DNA of 64,000 nt, taken from NCBI GenBank assembly GCA_050730655.1, contig JBOHNL010000014.1:496001-560000 (forward strand). Direction: 5' to 3'. This document shows, piece by piece, positions 1 through 9,900 of this stretch (the first letter of the stretch is position 1; each line of letters opens with the position of its first letter). The notes under the pieces were generated by a model. That model did not search any database, was not told where the DNA came from, and worked only from the letters and a program-made list of their open reading frames with translations. Position numbers and translations under genes: made by a program. Source of the DNA: JAFEBO01 sp050730655 (lineage in GTDB: Bacteria > Planctomycetota > Phycisphaerae > Phycisphaerales > UBA1924).

Positions 1-419
1 ATCTTGGGCCCAATGTGCACACGATCGTCGGCGATATCTTCAAGACCGACGCGACAGGGCTGCTGCCGGAACCTGACGCGAAATATGACGTTGTTTTGAG
101 CGACATGGCTCCGAATACGAGTGGGCACGGCGACGATGCGCTTTCGGTGCGGCTCTGCCGCCGCGTGCTCGAGCTGCTGCCGAGTCTGCTTGCGCGGCGT
201 GGCGGGTGTGCGATGAAAGTGCTGGAAGGCAGCGGGTACTCCGAACTTTTGAAGGATTGCCAGAAGCTCTTCTCGAATGCGAAGGGCCTCAAACCCAAAG
301 CGAGCCGTGACGCCTCACGCGAGATCTTCATTGTCGCCGAGGGCTACAAGGGCGGCGACCCATCGATCGATCAGCCTCCTCCCAAACCCAAACCCACACC
401 CGGGTGGTCGCGACCCTAG
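1..419 (+). CDS. rlmE: RlmE/FtsJ 23S rRNA 2'-O-methyltransferase, 3' part
   Basis: The frame is open from the left edge, so the 5' end is missing; a GTG at 15 is in frame but is unlikely to be the true start. The family methylates the 2'-O of a uridine in the 23S rRNA A-loop using SAM. The visible part contains the RrmJ motif VLSDMAPNTSG, followed by the LLARRGGCAMKVLEG strand, which carries the catalytic Lys region, and by the SREIFIVAEGYKG C-terminal strand, close to FtsJ proteins. A Pro/Lys-rich tail of about 18 residues (PPPKPKPTP) follows the fold and looks unstructured. The stop lies 9 bp before the next gene, so the two may be co-transcribed. Confidence 0.85.
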   Translation, partial: LGPNVHTIVGDIFKTDATGLLPEPDAKYDVVLSDMAPNTSGHGDDALSVRLCRRVLELLPSLLARRGGCAMKVLEGSGYSELLKDCQKLFSNAKGLKPKASRDASREIFIVAEGYKGGDPSIDQPPPKPKPTPGWSRP

Positions 420-428
420 CGTCAACGA

Positions 429-2438
429 ATGTCGTTTCTGGCACCAACATCAGCGCTGATTGCCGCGGCACTCGTGTTGCCGGCTCTCTTTGTAATGTAT
501 CTCTTGAAACTTCGGCGGCGTCCGATGCGGGTCAGTTCGATCATGCTCTGGCCCGAAGCCGCGACGGACGTGCAGGTCAATGTGCCGCTCGCGCCGCCCA
601 AACCAAGCTGGCTCATGTTTCTTCACGCGCTGATCGCGCTGCTGCTGATCGCGGCAGTCGGGCGACCGGTGCTGCTCAATTCGGGCGAGCGTGCCGGAAA
701 GCTCCTCCTCATCATCGATCGGTCTGCATCCATGAGCGCGATGGATGGGATCGCTGCCGGCGGCGAGCGCATTTCTCGTTTGGAAGAAGCCAAGCGCCGC
801 GCGCGCGACGCGGTGGGGCGGTCGGGCTCGACAACGCAAGTTGCCGTCGTGTCGGTCGCTGCAAGCGCGGAAATCGTGCGGGAGTTTTCGGCCGATCTCG
901 CGGGAACGGCCGCGGCGATCGACCGGATCGCGCCGACGGATCAACCCGCCGATCTCGCTTCGGCGATGGAAGTTGCGCGGGCCGTGCTCGGCGGCGCGGG
1001 CGCATCGGAAGAACTCGATGCCGGCGCTGACGTGCTCGTATTCAGCGATGGGTCCTTTGCCGAAGGAACCCGCGAAGTCGCGTCACCGGGAGGGGTCGTA
1101 CGGCTCGTGCGATGCGGGCCCACACCGACGGTTGATAAGCCGAATCTCGGGGTTGTGGTGCTCTCCGCGCGGCGCGATGCCGAGCGGCCGGATGTCGTGA
1201 ATCTCTTCGCAAAGGTGCAGAACGCCAGCCACGCTGCGCGGTCAGTCCCGGTCAGACTTTCAGTAGATGGCGCCGCCCTCGAAACCCGTGCTGTTGCAAT
1301 ACCTGGCGCGGGCGAAACGGGGCCGGGCGAGACGGGCGTCGTGTTTGCCGCGAGTGCGCCGGCGGGCGGAATCGCAATGGTCTCGCTGCTCGTGGATGAC
1401 GAACGAGATCTGCTCGCCAGCGATAACTCGGCTGCGATGTACCTGCGAAGCGCCGCCCCCGTGCGCATCCTGCTGGTGCAACGCGGCGCGAATGCGCGGC
1501 TTGTTGGCGAGCCGACGTCTTCGCTCTCGGCCGATTTTCTTCTCGCAGACGCATTGGCCGAGGTCACACCGGGCGAAGTGATGCGTGTGAGTCGCGAGCG
1601 CTATGAGGAACTCGCCGGCGCGGGTGAACTCAAGTTTTACGATCTGGTCGTATTTGACGGGGTCGCGCCCCGAAACTCCCCGGGCCTTCCAAGTCTGAGC
1701 TTTGGGGCTGGAGTTCCCGATCTTGAGCTTGGCGCGAGCAGCGACAGCAAAGAAGCCCGTCCGATCCAGTCCTGGGTGCGTTCGAGTCCTTTCTTGCGCG
1801 ACATCACGCTCGATGGAGTCGTGGTCGCGAACGAACTCGCGTTTCGCGGCAAGAATGCGGACGTCCTCGCACGCAGCGAGCGCGGGCCGCTGATTGTCGT
1901 GAACAAGCTCGATGAAGGGCCAAAGCGCGTTGTCGTCACGTTCTCGCTCGAGAACTCCAATTGGCCTCTTCAGGCGGGCTTTCCGATTTTTCTGAAATCT
2001 GCCGTGGAGTTGCTGACCTCGAAGGGCGCGGAAGACGCAGGTTCGCAGTTTCTAACCGTGCAGCCGGTCTTGTTCGAAGCTACAAGCGAAGCGGGGGCCG
2101 CGCCGGAATACACGGGTCCAATCTCGGCAATCGCGCGTCCCGCACCGGGCGTGCGGGACGCATCTCAAAGGCTTCAACGATTCACCCTCGGCGTGCTCGA
2201 CCGCGCGGGCGTTTACACCCCCGCAACCGGCTCGGGGTTTCCACCGATCGCCGTGAATCTTCTAAACGCCCACGAGAGCGCGGTTGCGACCAACGACACG
2301 CTCCACGTCGGTTCCCGCCTGGTGACCGCAGGCGGCAGCACGGCCCGTCCACGCGAGATCTGGTGGTGGGCGTTGGTGGCAGCGGCCTCACTCCTCGCAA
2401 TTGAATGGGCCGTCTTCGCGCGGTCTGCGCGCTTGTGA
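429..2438 (+). CDS. BatA-like membrane protein with von Willebrand factor A domain
   Basis: 669 aa. The N-terminus (residues 1-41) is typical of the BatA N-terminal domain: one membrane segment followed by a LKLRRRP..VSSIMLW motif. A second membrane segment spans about 61-79. The VWA domain starts at about 92 with the metal-site motif DRSASM (97-102) and continues with VFSDGS. A long extracytoplasmic region of unclear fold follows, and a last membrane helix lies at about 645-665. Bat proteins are membrane anchors that usually work with MoxR-type ATPases. Here a moxR gene lies 3.4 kb away on the other strand, so the partnership is plausible but is not an operon. Which Bat subtype it is cannot be settled. 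Confidence 0.75.
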   Translation: MSFLAPTSALIAAALVLPALFVMYLLKLRRRPMRVSSIMLWPEAATDVQVNVPLAPPKPSWLMFLHALIALLLIAAVGRPVLLNSGERAGKLLLIIDRSASMSAMDGIAAGGERISRLEEAKRRARDAVGRSGSTTQVAVVSVAASAEIVREFSADLAGTAAAIDRIAPTDQPADLASAMEVARAVLGGAGASEELDAGADVLVFSDGSFAEGTREVASPGGVVRLVRCGPTPTVDKPNLGVVVLSARRDAERPDVVNLFAKVQNASHAARSVPVRLSVDGAALETRAVAIPGAGETGPGETGVVFAASAPAGGIAMVSLLVDDERDLLASDNSAAMYLRSAAPVRILLVQRGANARLVGEPTSSLSADFLLADALAEVTPGEVMRVSRERYEELAGAGELKFYDLVVFDGVAPRNSPGLPSLSFGAGVPDLELGASSDSKEARPIQSWVRSSPFLRDITLDGVVVANELAFRGKNADVLARSERGPLIVVNKLDEGPKRVVVTFSLENSNWPLQAGFPIFLKSAVELLTSKGAEDAGSQFLTVQPVLFEATSEAGAAPEYTGPISAIARPAPGVRDASQRLQRFTLGVLDRAGVYTPATGSGFPPIAVNLLNAHESAVATNDTLHVGSRLVTAGGSTARPREIWWWALVAAASLLAIEWAVFARSARL

Positions 2439-2486
2439 CGCAATTGATCCAGTACAATTGTTTGGGAAGACAATTGCAGGATTGAT

Positions 2487-3965
2487 ATGGAACCCACCAA
2501 GCACGTGCCGCACATCGTTCCGAACTTGAACCGGCGCTCGTTTTTGGGCGTCTCGCTCGGTTCGGCCGCCGGACTCGGCGCGGCCATGTCCTTCTCGCCA
2601 GCGCTTTCGCGCGCACGTCAACCGGGCGACGCGAAGATGCGCGGCAGCGGCAAGAAGCCGAAGAACGTGATATTCATGGTCTCCGACGGCATGAGCTTCG
2701 GCACACTCTCGCTCGCGGAGATCATGTCGCAGGTCAAACATCAAAAGAGCACAAACTGGGTCGGGCTGTGGGGGCGCGAGGGCGCTCGGCGCTCGGTGAT
2801 GCGCACGGCCTCGGCGGATTCGATCGTGACGGATTCATCCGCGGGAAGCTCATCCTGGGGCAGCGGTTTTCACATCAACAACGACGCGGTGAATTTCACG
2901 CCGGACAAGAAGACGCCGGTTCCGATTCTGGTGCAGGCGTCACAGAACGGCAAAGCAACCGGCCTTGTCACGACGACGCGTGTGACGCACGCGACTCCGG
3001 CGGGGTTCATTGCGAATTGCCCGTCGCGCAACTCCGAAGACGAGATCGCGCGCCAGATCATCGAGCGCAAGGTGGATATCGCGCTTGGCGGCGGCAGCAA
3101 GTACTTCCCCGATGCGCTCCTTGCGATGCGGCCGGATCTGCGTGTGCTTCGGACGAGGGCCGAGTTCGTCGCTCAACTGAACGGCGGCGCGGCTCCAGTG
3201 CCGGGTCCGATCCTGGGCATCTTTCAGAAATCGCACTGCCTCTACGAGTGCGAACGCAATGAACAGGACCCGGCGCTTGCTGAAATGGCGCTTCTCGCAC
3301 TGCGCCGGCTATCGACCAATAGCAATGGGTTCGTGCTGCAGATCGAGGGCGGACGCGTCGATCACGCGGCACACGCGAACGACGCCGGCGCACTTGTCTC
3401 GGAACAGCTCGCGTTCGATCGCGCGCTCGGCGCTGTGTTGTCGTGGATGGAGAATCGCGACGACACCCTTCTCATCGTGACGACCGACCACGGCAATGGC
3501 AATCCGGGGATGACCGTTTACGGCCCCGATACCTACGCGGGTATCGAGAAACTCGCTGTCGTGAAGCATTCGTTCGAGTGGATCTTTGAGCAGCTCGGGA
3601 TGAGGCTGCAGTACGACGACGCCGTCGCGAAGGCGAAATTGAGTGAGGAAGACCGCGTCGGATCGATCGTTCGCGAGGCGACGGGTATTCAGCTTCGCCC
3701 CGACGAGATCGCGGCATTTGTCGCTGCGCTGCACGGCAAGGGAGGCCAATTGTTCGAGCCGATGAGCCGTTCGAGCAGCGTCCTGGGAAGTTGCCTTGCG
3801 AATCACTTTGGCGTCGGGTTCATCAGTCCGAATCACACCGCAGACTTTGTTGAGGTCTCTGCGATCGGCCCGGGTAGCGAACTGATCGCGCCGTTTATCG
3901 ACAACATCGATTTGCACGGCGTGATGACGACGGCGCTTGATCTGCGTCCCGCGGTTGCGATCTGA
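2487..3965 (+). CDS. Tat-exported alkaline phosphatase (PhoA family)
   Basis: 492 aa. The N-terminus has a twin-arginine signal (NRRSFLGVSLG, residues 15-23, then a hydrophobic stretch to about 38), so a folded metalloenzyme is exported. Family motifs are all present: VIFMVSDGMS with metal ligand Asp67, the nucleophile motif TDSSAG with Ser117, TTTRVTHATPAGF, IEGGRVDHAAHAND and TTDHGNGNPG. It should hydrolyse phosphate monoesters outside the cytoplasm. The ATG lies 48 bp after the BatA-like gene. The C-terminus converges with the lipoprotein gene on the other strand, the two stops being 6 bp apart. Confidence 0.9.
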   Translation: MEPTKHVPHIVPNLNRRSFLGVSLGSAAGLGAAMSFSPALSRARQPGDAKMRGSGKKPKNVIFMVSDGMSFGTLSLAEIMSQVKHQKSTNWVGLWGREGARRSVMRTASADSIVTDSSAGSSSWGSGFHINNDAVNFTPDKKTPVPILVQASQNGKATGLVTTTRVTHATPAGFIANCPSRNSEDEIARQIIERKVDIALGGGSKYFPDALLAMRPDLRVLRTRAEFVAQLNGGAAPVPGPILGIFQKSHCLYECERNEQDPALAEMALLALRRLSTNSNGFVLQIEGGRVDHAAHANDAGALVSEQLAFDRALGAVLSWMENRDDTLLIVTTDHGNGNPGMTVYGPDTYAGIEKLAVVKHSFEWIFEQLGMRLQYDDAVAKAKLSEEDRVGSIVREATGIQLRPDEIAAFVAALHGKGGQLFEPMSRSSSVLGSCLANHFGVGFISPNHTADFVEVSAIGPGSELIAPFIDNIDLHGVMTTALDLRPAVAI

Positions 3966-3971
3966 GATCGG

Positions 3972-5795
3972 TCACCAGCGCGTCAGATCCGCGCACGCCC
4001 GCGCCGGCTCGACCGACCACGGGAATATCGCGCGAGGCCACGACGAGCGAACGTTGCCGCGAATGTGTTCAACCCCGAAGCGCACGAGCCCGGGTCGCTC
4101 GATCGCGCGATTCGGAACGGGCAAACGCAAAGACCAGTGTGTGGGCGCGGGAATGATCTGTGCACCCGGAAGCAGCGAATCACGCGAGCCGGGCTCGCGG
4201 ACGGTGGCCACTGCTTCTCCGCTCTCGGGGATTCGCGCCGTTTCCGGGAGCTCCACCGTCACCGCCTGCGTCGGGCGATTTGCCGGTCCGTACCAGATGC
4301 GCAAGGTCTGGTGCTCGTACGTACTCCGCTCGACCTCGAGATAGATGGACCAGCCCGAGCCCGACGGCACATTGGTCGGCCCCGCCTCGCGCACCAGCCG
4401 GGCCGCAAGCGCGCCGACCTGCGAGCGTTCGCCCGTCGGCAAGGGAGTCACCGACTGCGACAGAGTCCAGGAGGAGAGCGTGTGATCGATGAATGTCGGG
4501 GCGATGAGCAAGCCCGGGGGCCTCGCGACCAAACTCCGCCGATTGACCGCGAGCGCCGTCGACCATGATCCGACATGCACCTCAACCGGTGGTGTGTCAT
4601 CGGTGCCATCAGTGGATGTTGATCGTGCGAGCGCGGGAATCGCGAGAATCTGCGCCCGATCGGGCGGAAGCGAAATCAATTCCGGAGACTGCATCTCACT
4701 TTTTCCGCCCGCCCAGCTTAATCCAGGTGCATTGCCAAGATTCGCAACACCGATGCGAGGAAGGGGTAGTCGCGATTCCGCGTCGAGCAACCCCGCATCG
4801 TCACTGACCCATGCGCAGGCCGGTGGCCGCTTCGCAAGCCACTGCGATGCCGCGGAAGCGATGGCACGCGGGCTGTCTTTCTCGACAAGCAGGAGATCGA
4901 GCAGCAGCTGCGACTGCGCCGAGTCCGCCCATGCTGGCGCAAAGCGAGAACTGGCGCCTTCGAATCGCACAACGCGGGAACACTCCGTCAGAACGCGCGA
5001 ATAGAGCGACGGATCCGCACGCAAGAGCTGCGTAAGAGCATGATTCCACAGCGCCGCCTGGCGCGCCGCGAGTAGGTCAGCCACCGATGCCACCTCCGGC
5101 CTCGCAACCGGGTCGGTCAAATCTGGCGCGAACGGAATCGCCACCTGCGCCGTTGATGCGGGCTTGATGCCAAAGAGCGCCGAGCGCCACCTCGCGAAAG
5201 GATTCAGACCTTCGAGCCGCAAGCACTCCCGCACGAACGGATCGCCCCGCGCTTCCGCCGGGAGCGATGGAATCTCAAACTTCAGCGTCTTCTCGGCCGG
5301 TATCCACACGAGATCGATGTGCTCTGATCCGAGCCAGAGCCAGTGCCCGATCGCATCCGGCGGCAGTTCGATCTCGCAGAACTCAACCGCGTTTGCGGCT
5401 GATCGCCTAGCCGACCCCTGCGCGACGTCGCTCCACTGTCCAATCGGGCCAATCCAGCGCGATGCCGAATTTTCAACGGCGCCGAAGCTCTGCGTCGGAA
5501 CAAACTGGTCAACGCTCACGCGTCGAATCGAGACGTTCACCTCACGACCGTCGTCAAGCTTTGCAGTCGGAACTCGCGCACCCGGCACGATCAGCCTTGC
5601 CGCGGGGACAATCAGCGTCTGCCCGAAGACCGCAAACAGCGGTTGCTTCTCCCCGCTCGCCGGTGGTGGGGGGAGCACGTTCATGCTCTGCGCCGGCCCA
5701 AACGGTGAAGGCTCGCGCTTCGGCGCGGGCGCCGACGAACACCCGATCATCGGGATGAGCAGCGCGCAAGCGAGGATGCGATGGTGCGTTATCAC
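3972..5795 (-). CDS. Lipoprotein of unknown function encoded after moxR
   Basis: About 607 aa from a GTG at 5795. A second GTG at 5855 would add 20 residues, and neither has a clear ribosome site. From 5795 the N-terminus is a compact lipoprotein signal: a short basic start, ILACALLIPM, then the lipobox MIGC, so the mature protein should be lipid-anchored. The rest is rich in Ala, Pro and Ser without repeats or a motif I recognise. It follows moxR on the same strand and is probably co-transcribed, which hints that it is a client or partner of the MoxR ATPase. It could also be a divergent member of the large planctomycete Bat-associated protein set. Function not assigned. Confidence 0.6.
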   Translation of the reverse strand: MITHHRILACALLIPMIGCSSAPAPKREPSPFGPAQSMNVLPPPPASGEKQPLFAVFGQTLIVPAARLIVPGARVPTAKLDDGREVNVSIRRVSVDQFVPTQSFGAVENSASRWIGPIGQWSDVAQGSARRSAANAVEFCEIELPPDAIGHWLWLGSEHIDLVWIPAEKTLKFEIPSLPAEARGDPFVRECLRLEGLNPFARWRSALFGIKPASTAQVAIPFAPDLTDPVARPEVASVADLLAARQAALWNHALTQLLRADPSLYSRVLTECSRVVRFEGASSRFAPAWADSAQSQLLLDLLLVEKDSPRAIASAASQWLAKRPPACAWVSDDAGLLDAESRLPLPRIGVANLGNAPGLSWAGGKSEMQSPELISLPPDRAQILAIPALARSTSTDGTDDTPPVEVHVGSWSTALAVNRRSLVARPPGLLIAPTFIDHTLSSWTLSQSVTPLPTGERSQVGALAARLVREAGPTNVPSGSGWSIYLEVERSTYEHQTLRIWYGPANRPTQAVTVELPETARIPESGEAVATVREPGSRDSLLPGAQIIPAPTHWSLRLPVPNRAIERPGLVRFGVEHIRGNVRSSWPRAIFPWSVEPARACADLTRW

Positions 5796-5875
5796 TGGGT
5801 CAAGAGATCGTTCGTTGCCCACGTTCCGCTGGTTTCGGCGATTGCTCGTTTCCACGATCGCAAACGCCGCGGCAA

Positions 5876-6907
5876 TCAGGTGCCTTCTAACGGCAGCGTC
5901 TGCACGATGTTCGAGAGGACCGAATCCGGCGTCACGCCCTCGGCGCTTGCCTCAAAGTTCATGATCAACCGGTGCCTCATCGCCGGCAGCGCTGCTTCGG
6001 CGATGTCTTCGGTCGAAACGGCCACGCGTCCCTGCCGTAAGGCGCGGCACTTGCCCGCAAGCACCAGCGTTTGGGCGGCGCGGGGCGATGCGCCAAGGCG
6101 CACGTATTGATTCACCATCGGCGTCGAGAATGATCGTCCACTCACCGTCGATGTCGGCTGCGTCGCGAGCACCAGGCGCACGGCGTAGTCGCGCACGCTC
6201 GGTGCGATCGGTACGCGCCGGATCAGTTCGCGATGGATAAGAATTTTCGCAGCATCGAGCGCCGTCTGCGGGGTGGCTTCCAGCGAACCCGTCGTGCGTT
6301 CCAGAATCTCGGCCAGATCTTCGCGCCCCGGTGGCCGCACGATCAGCTTGAAGAAAAAGCGATCCAGCTGTGCTTCAGGAAGCGGATACGTTCCCTCCTG
6401 CTCGATGGGATTCTGAGTCGCCATCACGAGGAACGGTGAAGGAAGCGGATAGGTCGTGCCGCCGACGGTGACGCTGCGCTCCTGCATCGCCTCGAGCAGC
6501 GCCGATTGTGTCTTGGGTGTCGCGCGGTTGATCTCGTCGGCAAGGACAACCTGCGCGAAGACCGGCCCTTCGCGGAACCGGAACTCGCGCTGCGTTCTGC
6601 CGCCCTCGCCCGCGCTTTCGATGACGACCGTTGTGCCCGTGATATCCGCCGGCATCAGATCGGGTGTGAACTGCACGCGGCTGAACGACAAACTCGTCAA
6701 TCGCGCCAGCGTCCGCACCAGCAGCGTCTTGCCGATCCCCGGCACACCTTCGAGCAGCACGTGTCCGCCCACAAACAGACAGACGAGCACGCCCTCGACG
6801 ATGTCCTTCTGCCCGACGATGACGCGGGAAACCTGCTCGAGTGCGTTCGCAAAGTCCGCGCGAAAGCTGTCGGCCAGTTGATTGATGTCTTCGTTCCGAT
6901 CGCTCAC
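5876..6907 (-). CDS. MoxR-family AAA+ ATPase
   Basis: 343 aa. Walker A GVPGIGKT (54-61), Walker B VVLADEIN (120-127) and the following RATPKTQSALLEAMQE segment identify the MoxR subfamily, as does the start with IVGQKD (30-35). The C-terminal lid is of the AAA_lid_2 type. These ATPases act as chaperones or maturation factors, often together with VWA-domain Bat proteins. It is the upstream gene of a pair with the lipoprotein gene. The BatA-like gene is on the opposite strand nearby, so the usual moxR-bat order is split. Confidence 0.9.
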   Translation of the reverse strand: MSDRNEDINQLADSFRADFANALEQVSRVIVGQKDIVEGVLVCLFVGGHVLLEGVPGIGKTLLVRTLARLTSLSFSRVQFTPDLMPADITGTTVVIESAGEGGRTQREFRFREGPVFAQVVLADEINRATPKTQSALLEAMQERSVTVGGTTYPLPSPFLVMATQNPIEQEGTYPLPEAQLDRFFFKLIVRPPGREDLAEILERTTGSLEATPQTALDAAKILIHRELIRRVPIAPSVRDYAVRLVLATQPTSTVSGRSFSTPMVNQYVRLGASPRAAQTLVLAGKCRALRQGRVAVSTEDIAEAALPAMRHRLIMNFEASAEGVTPDSVLSNIVQTLPLEGT

Positions 6908-6968
6908 GGGCCGATCGTAGCGGAATCAGCCACTCAAAGCACCCGCTCAAAGCACCCACTCAAAGGAA

Positions 6969-9900
6969 CTAGTTGTCGCTAGGAACGACCGGAGACTCGC
7001 GTTCGTGCATTGCCGCAAGCGCCCGGCGAAGCGGTCCCGGCCCGGCGGGCACTTCGTCTTCCGGGATCGCCACGTCTTTCGGCTCGATGTCGGCGACCGC
7101 TGTCTTTGCGCTCTCTGCCTTCACGGCTTCAGCCTTGATCGAGCCATCCTTGCCGACCTGCTCGAACTTGACGGTCACACGTGTCGAAACTCCGCGCTCC
7201 TGCATCGTCACACCAAAGAGCCGATCGGCCTGCTGCATCGTGCGCTTGTTGTGCGTGATGACGATGAAGTGCGACAGATCGGTGAACTGACGCACCACCT
7301 GACCGAAGCGGTTCACATTGCTCTCGTCGAGCGCCGCATCCACTTCGTCCAGGATGCAGAAGCACGAGGGTTTACTGCGGAAGATGCTCATCAGGAGCGC
7401 CACGGCCGTCAGCGTCTTTTCGCCGCCCGAAAGCTGGCTGATGCTGCGGGGTTCCTTTCCGGGTGGCTTCGCCACGACTTCGATGCCACTCTCGAGCAGA
7501 TCCACCTGATCGGTTTCGACCTTGCTGATCGTGCCGTCGGCGTTTTCGATTTCGCGAACCAGCGGCATGAGGCGAACCTCGGCCTTGCCGCCGCCAAAGA
7601 GCCGCCGGAACATGCCATCCGCGCCGCCGAATTGCTCCTGAATCTTGGTGAAGACCGCGCCGAAGCGTTCCTTGCTGATGATGTTGAGCTTTTCGATGAG
7701 CTCGACAAGCGTGCCACGGGCCGTGTCCATGTCGGCGACCTGCTTGACCAGCGATTCGTTCGCAGTTTCGAGCGTGCCTTCTTCCTCGATCGCATCGAGG
7801 TTCACGTTGCCGAGCGCCTTGATCTGTTCCTTGAGTTCGGTGATCGAGGTCGCTGCCGCGGCAGTGTCCGGCTTGCTTACGTCGCCCGCCGCGAGCATGT
7901 CGCGATACTGGGGATATTCGGCCGCCAGATCGATCCGCAGTTCCTGCTGCGTGCGTTCTTCGACCGTCTCGCGCTTCACTTCGAGTTCACGCCGAGTGAT
8001 CTCGAGCGCGTTCCAGTCACGCTCGAGCGTCATGGAATGCTCGCGGGCCACGTTCAACGCCTCGGTCACTTCCACAACGATGTCGCTCGCCGCGCTGATT
8101 TCCTTCGAGATCGCTTCGGAGCGCGCCGATACCTCCGAGAGGGCCGCGCCTGATTGCTCGATCATCTCTTCGGCTTCGGCGATCGCCGTGCGGAGTTCTT
8201 CGACGCGTGCCGCGCCCTGTTGTTCGTGGGTGCCCAGGTCGCGCTTGTGGCGTTCGGCTTCGTCGCGAGCGAGCTCAAGTCGAGAAAGCTCGCGCCGCGC
8301 GACTGCTGCCTGTGACGTCAGGCGTTCGACCGCGATCTTCGCCTGCGTGCACAGTTCGGAGAGAGATTCAGAGCGAGTGCGTGCTGCTGCGGATGCCGCT
8401 TCGGCCTCCTGCGTCTGCGCTGCCTGCTCTTCAAGCAACCCGCCCAGCTTCTGAGCGCGATCGCGCAGATCGGTCGCTTCGCGCTCGAGGCGGCTCTGCC
8501 GTGCGCGAAGAGCCTCGAGCTGCTGGCCCGATTCGCTCTGATCGCGTGCGATACGCGCGAGTTCGGCGGTCTTGCGTTCCATCAGGCCGTGATGAGCAAC
8601 GGCCTGACGCTGCGATTCGGCCAGCTGCCGCCGCAACGTTCCGGTTTGCTCGCCCAGGGCCGATGCCGCGCTTCCAACTGTCGCCAGTTCGCTCTTCGCC
8701 GCGTCAAGCTGGGCCCGAACCTGTGCAACCTGATCTTCCAGCCGCCCGGTTTCTTCGCGGCGTTCGAGCACGCCCACGCCCGAGGCGCTGTCGGCCCCGA
8801 GCGGGCCCGCAATCACGCGGCCGTCGCTCTCGATGACCATGCCGTCGCGCGTGACAAAGCGTGCGCGAGCGGGCAGGACGCCCGATGCCGCGAGCATCAG
8901 CGCGCCGTCGATGGATTCCACGACGAAGGTCTCACCGAGCAGGCGATCGATCGTCCGCGAAAGTGCTTCGGCGTTTTCAAGCCCCGCACGAGGCGTGACC
9001 AGACCGCCCAAGCGCACGATCTTTTCCGCAAGAGCCGGATCGACATCCGTGATCGTCCCGGGGAACTCGCTGGTTCGGGCTACGCCGACTTCGAGAGGAA
9101 GGAACGTCACGCGCCCTTCAAGCGAGGCGATTTCTTCCGCGCTCGGCAGCTGCGCCGGCGTCGCAACGACAAGCGCCTGCAATCCCGCCCCGAGCGCGGC
9201 TTCAACCGCCTGCGTCGCGCCGGGGTTCACTTCGAGCAGATCCGCGAGCGCACCCTGCACCCCTGCGAAGCGACCTTCCTGGCGTGCCTTGAGCACGCCT
9301 CGGACGGCCTCGGCGTATCCGACGTGATCTTCCGCCATCTCGCGGAGCGTGGCGCGGCGGCTTTCGATACGCGCCAGATCCTGCTGCAGTTCGCCCACGC
9401 GCTTCGCGATCGAATCGCGTCCGCCCGAAAGCCTCTCAAGTTCCGCGAGCGCCGTTTCGAGTTCACCCTCGAGTCGGGCAACTTCAGAGCCGAATTGATC
9501 GAATGCAAGGCGTGCCTGCTCGCTGTCGCGCTCCGTCGCGAGTTTTCCAGCCTCGATCTGTTCGACGCGCCGCTCAAGACCCGCGATCTGGTCCGCAAGA
9601 CCCCGCGATTGACGTTCTTCGGCTTCCGCCGATGCGACCAGCCCCGCGCGCTCGCGGTCGATCTGCTGCATCTGCCGGCGCTTCTGCGCCAAGTCCTGTT
9701 CGCGAGCCTGCGCATCGTTCAGCAGTGTCGCACGTTCGGCGGTCAACGCCGCGAGTACGCGTTCCTGTTCGTCGCGCTTTTCTGCTTCTGCCGCCAGCGA
9801 TTCGCTCGTATCTGCGATCGCCGCGCCGACTCTCACCATTTCCTGGTCAAGTCCGGCCAATCGCTCGCGATCACTCTCTAAACGCGCCGTCACATCCGCC

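Noticed and set aside
8590..9881. 430-codon open frame on the + strand opposite smc
   Set aside because: It is antisense to the SMC coiled coil, and its composition follows the codon use of the real gene on the other strand.
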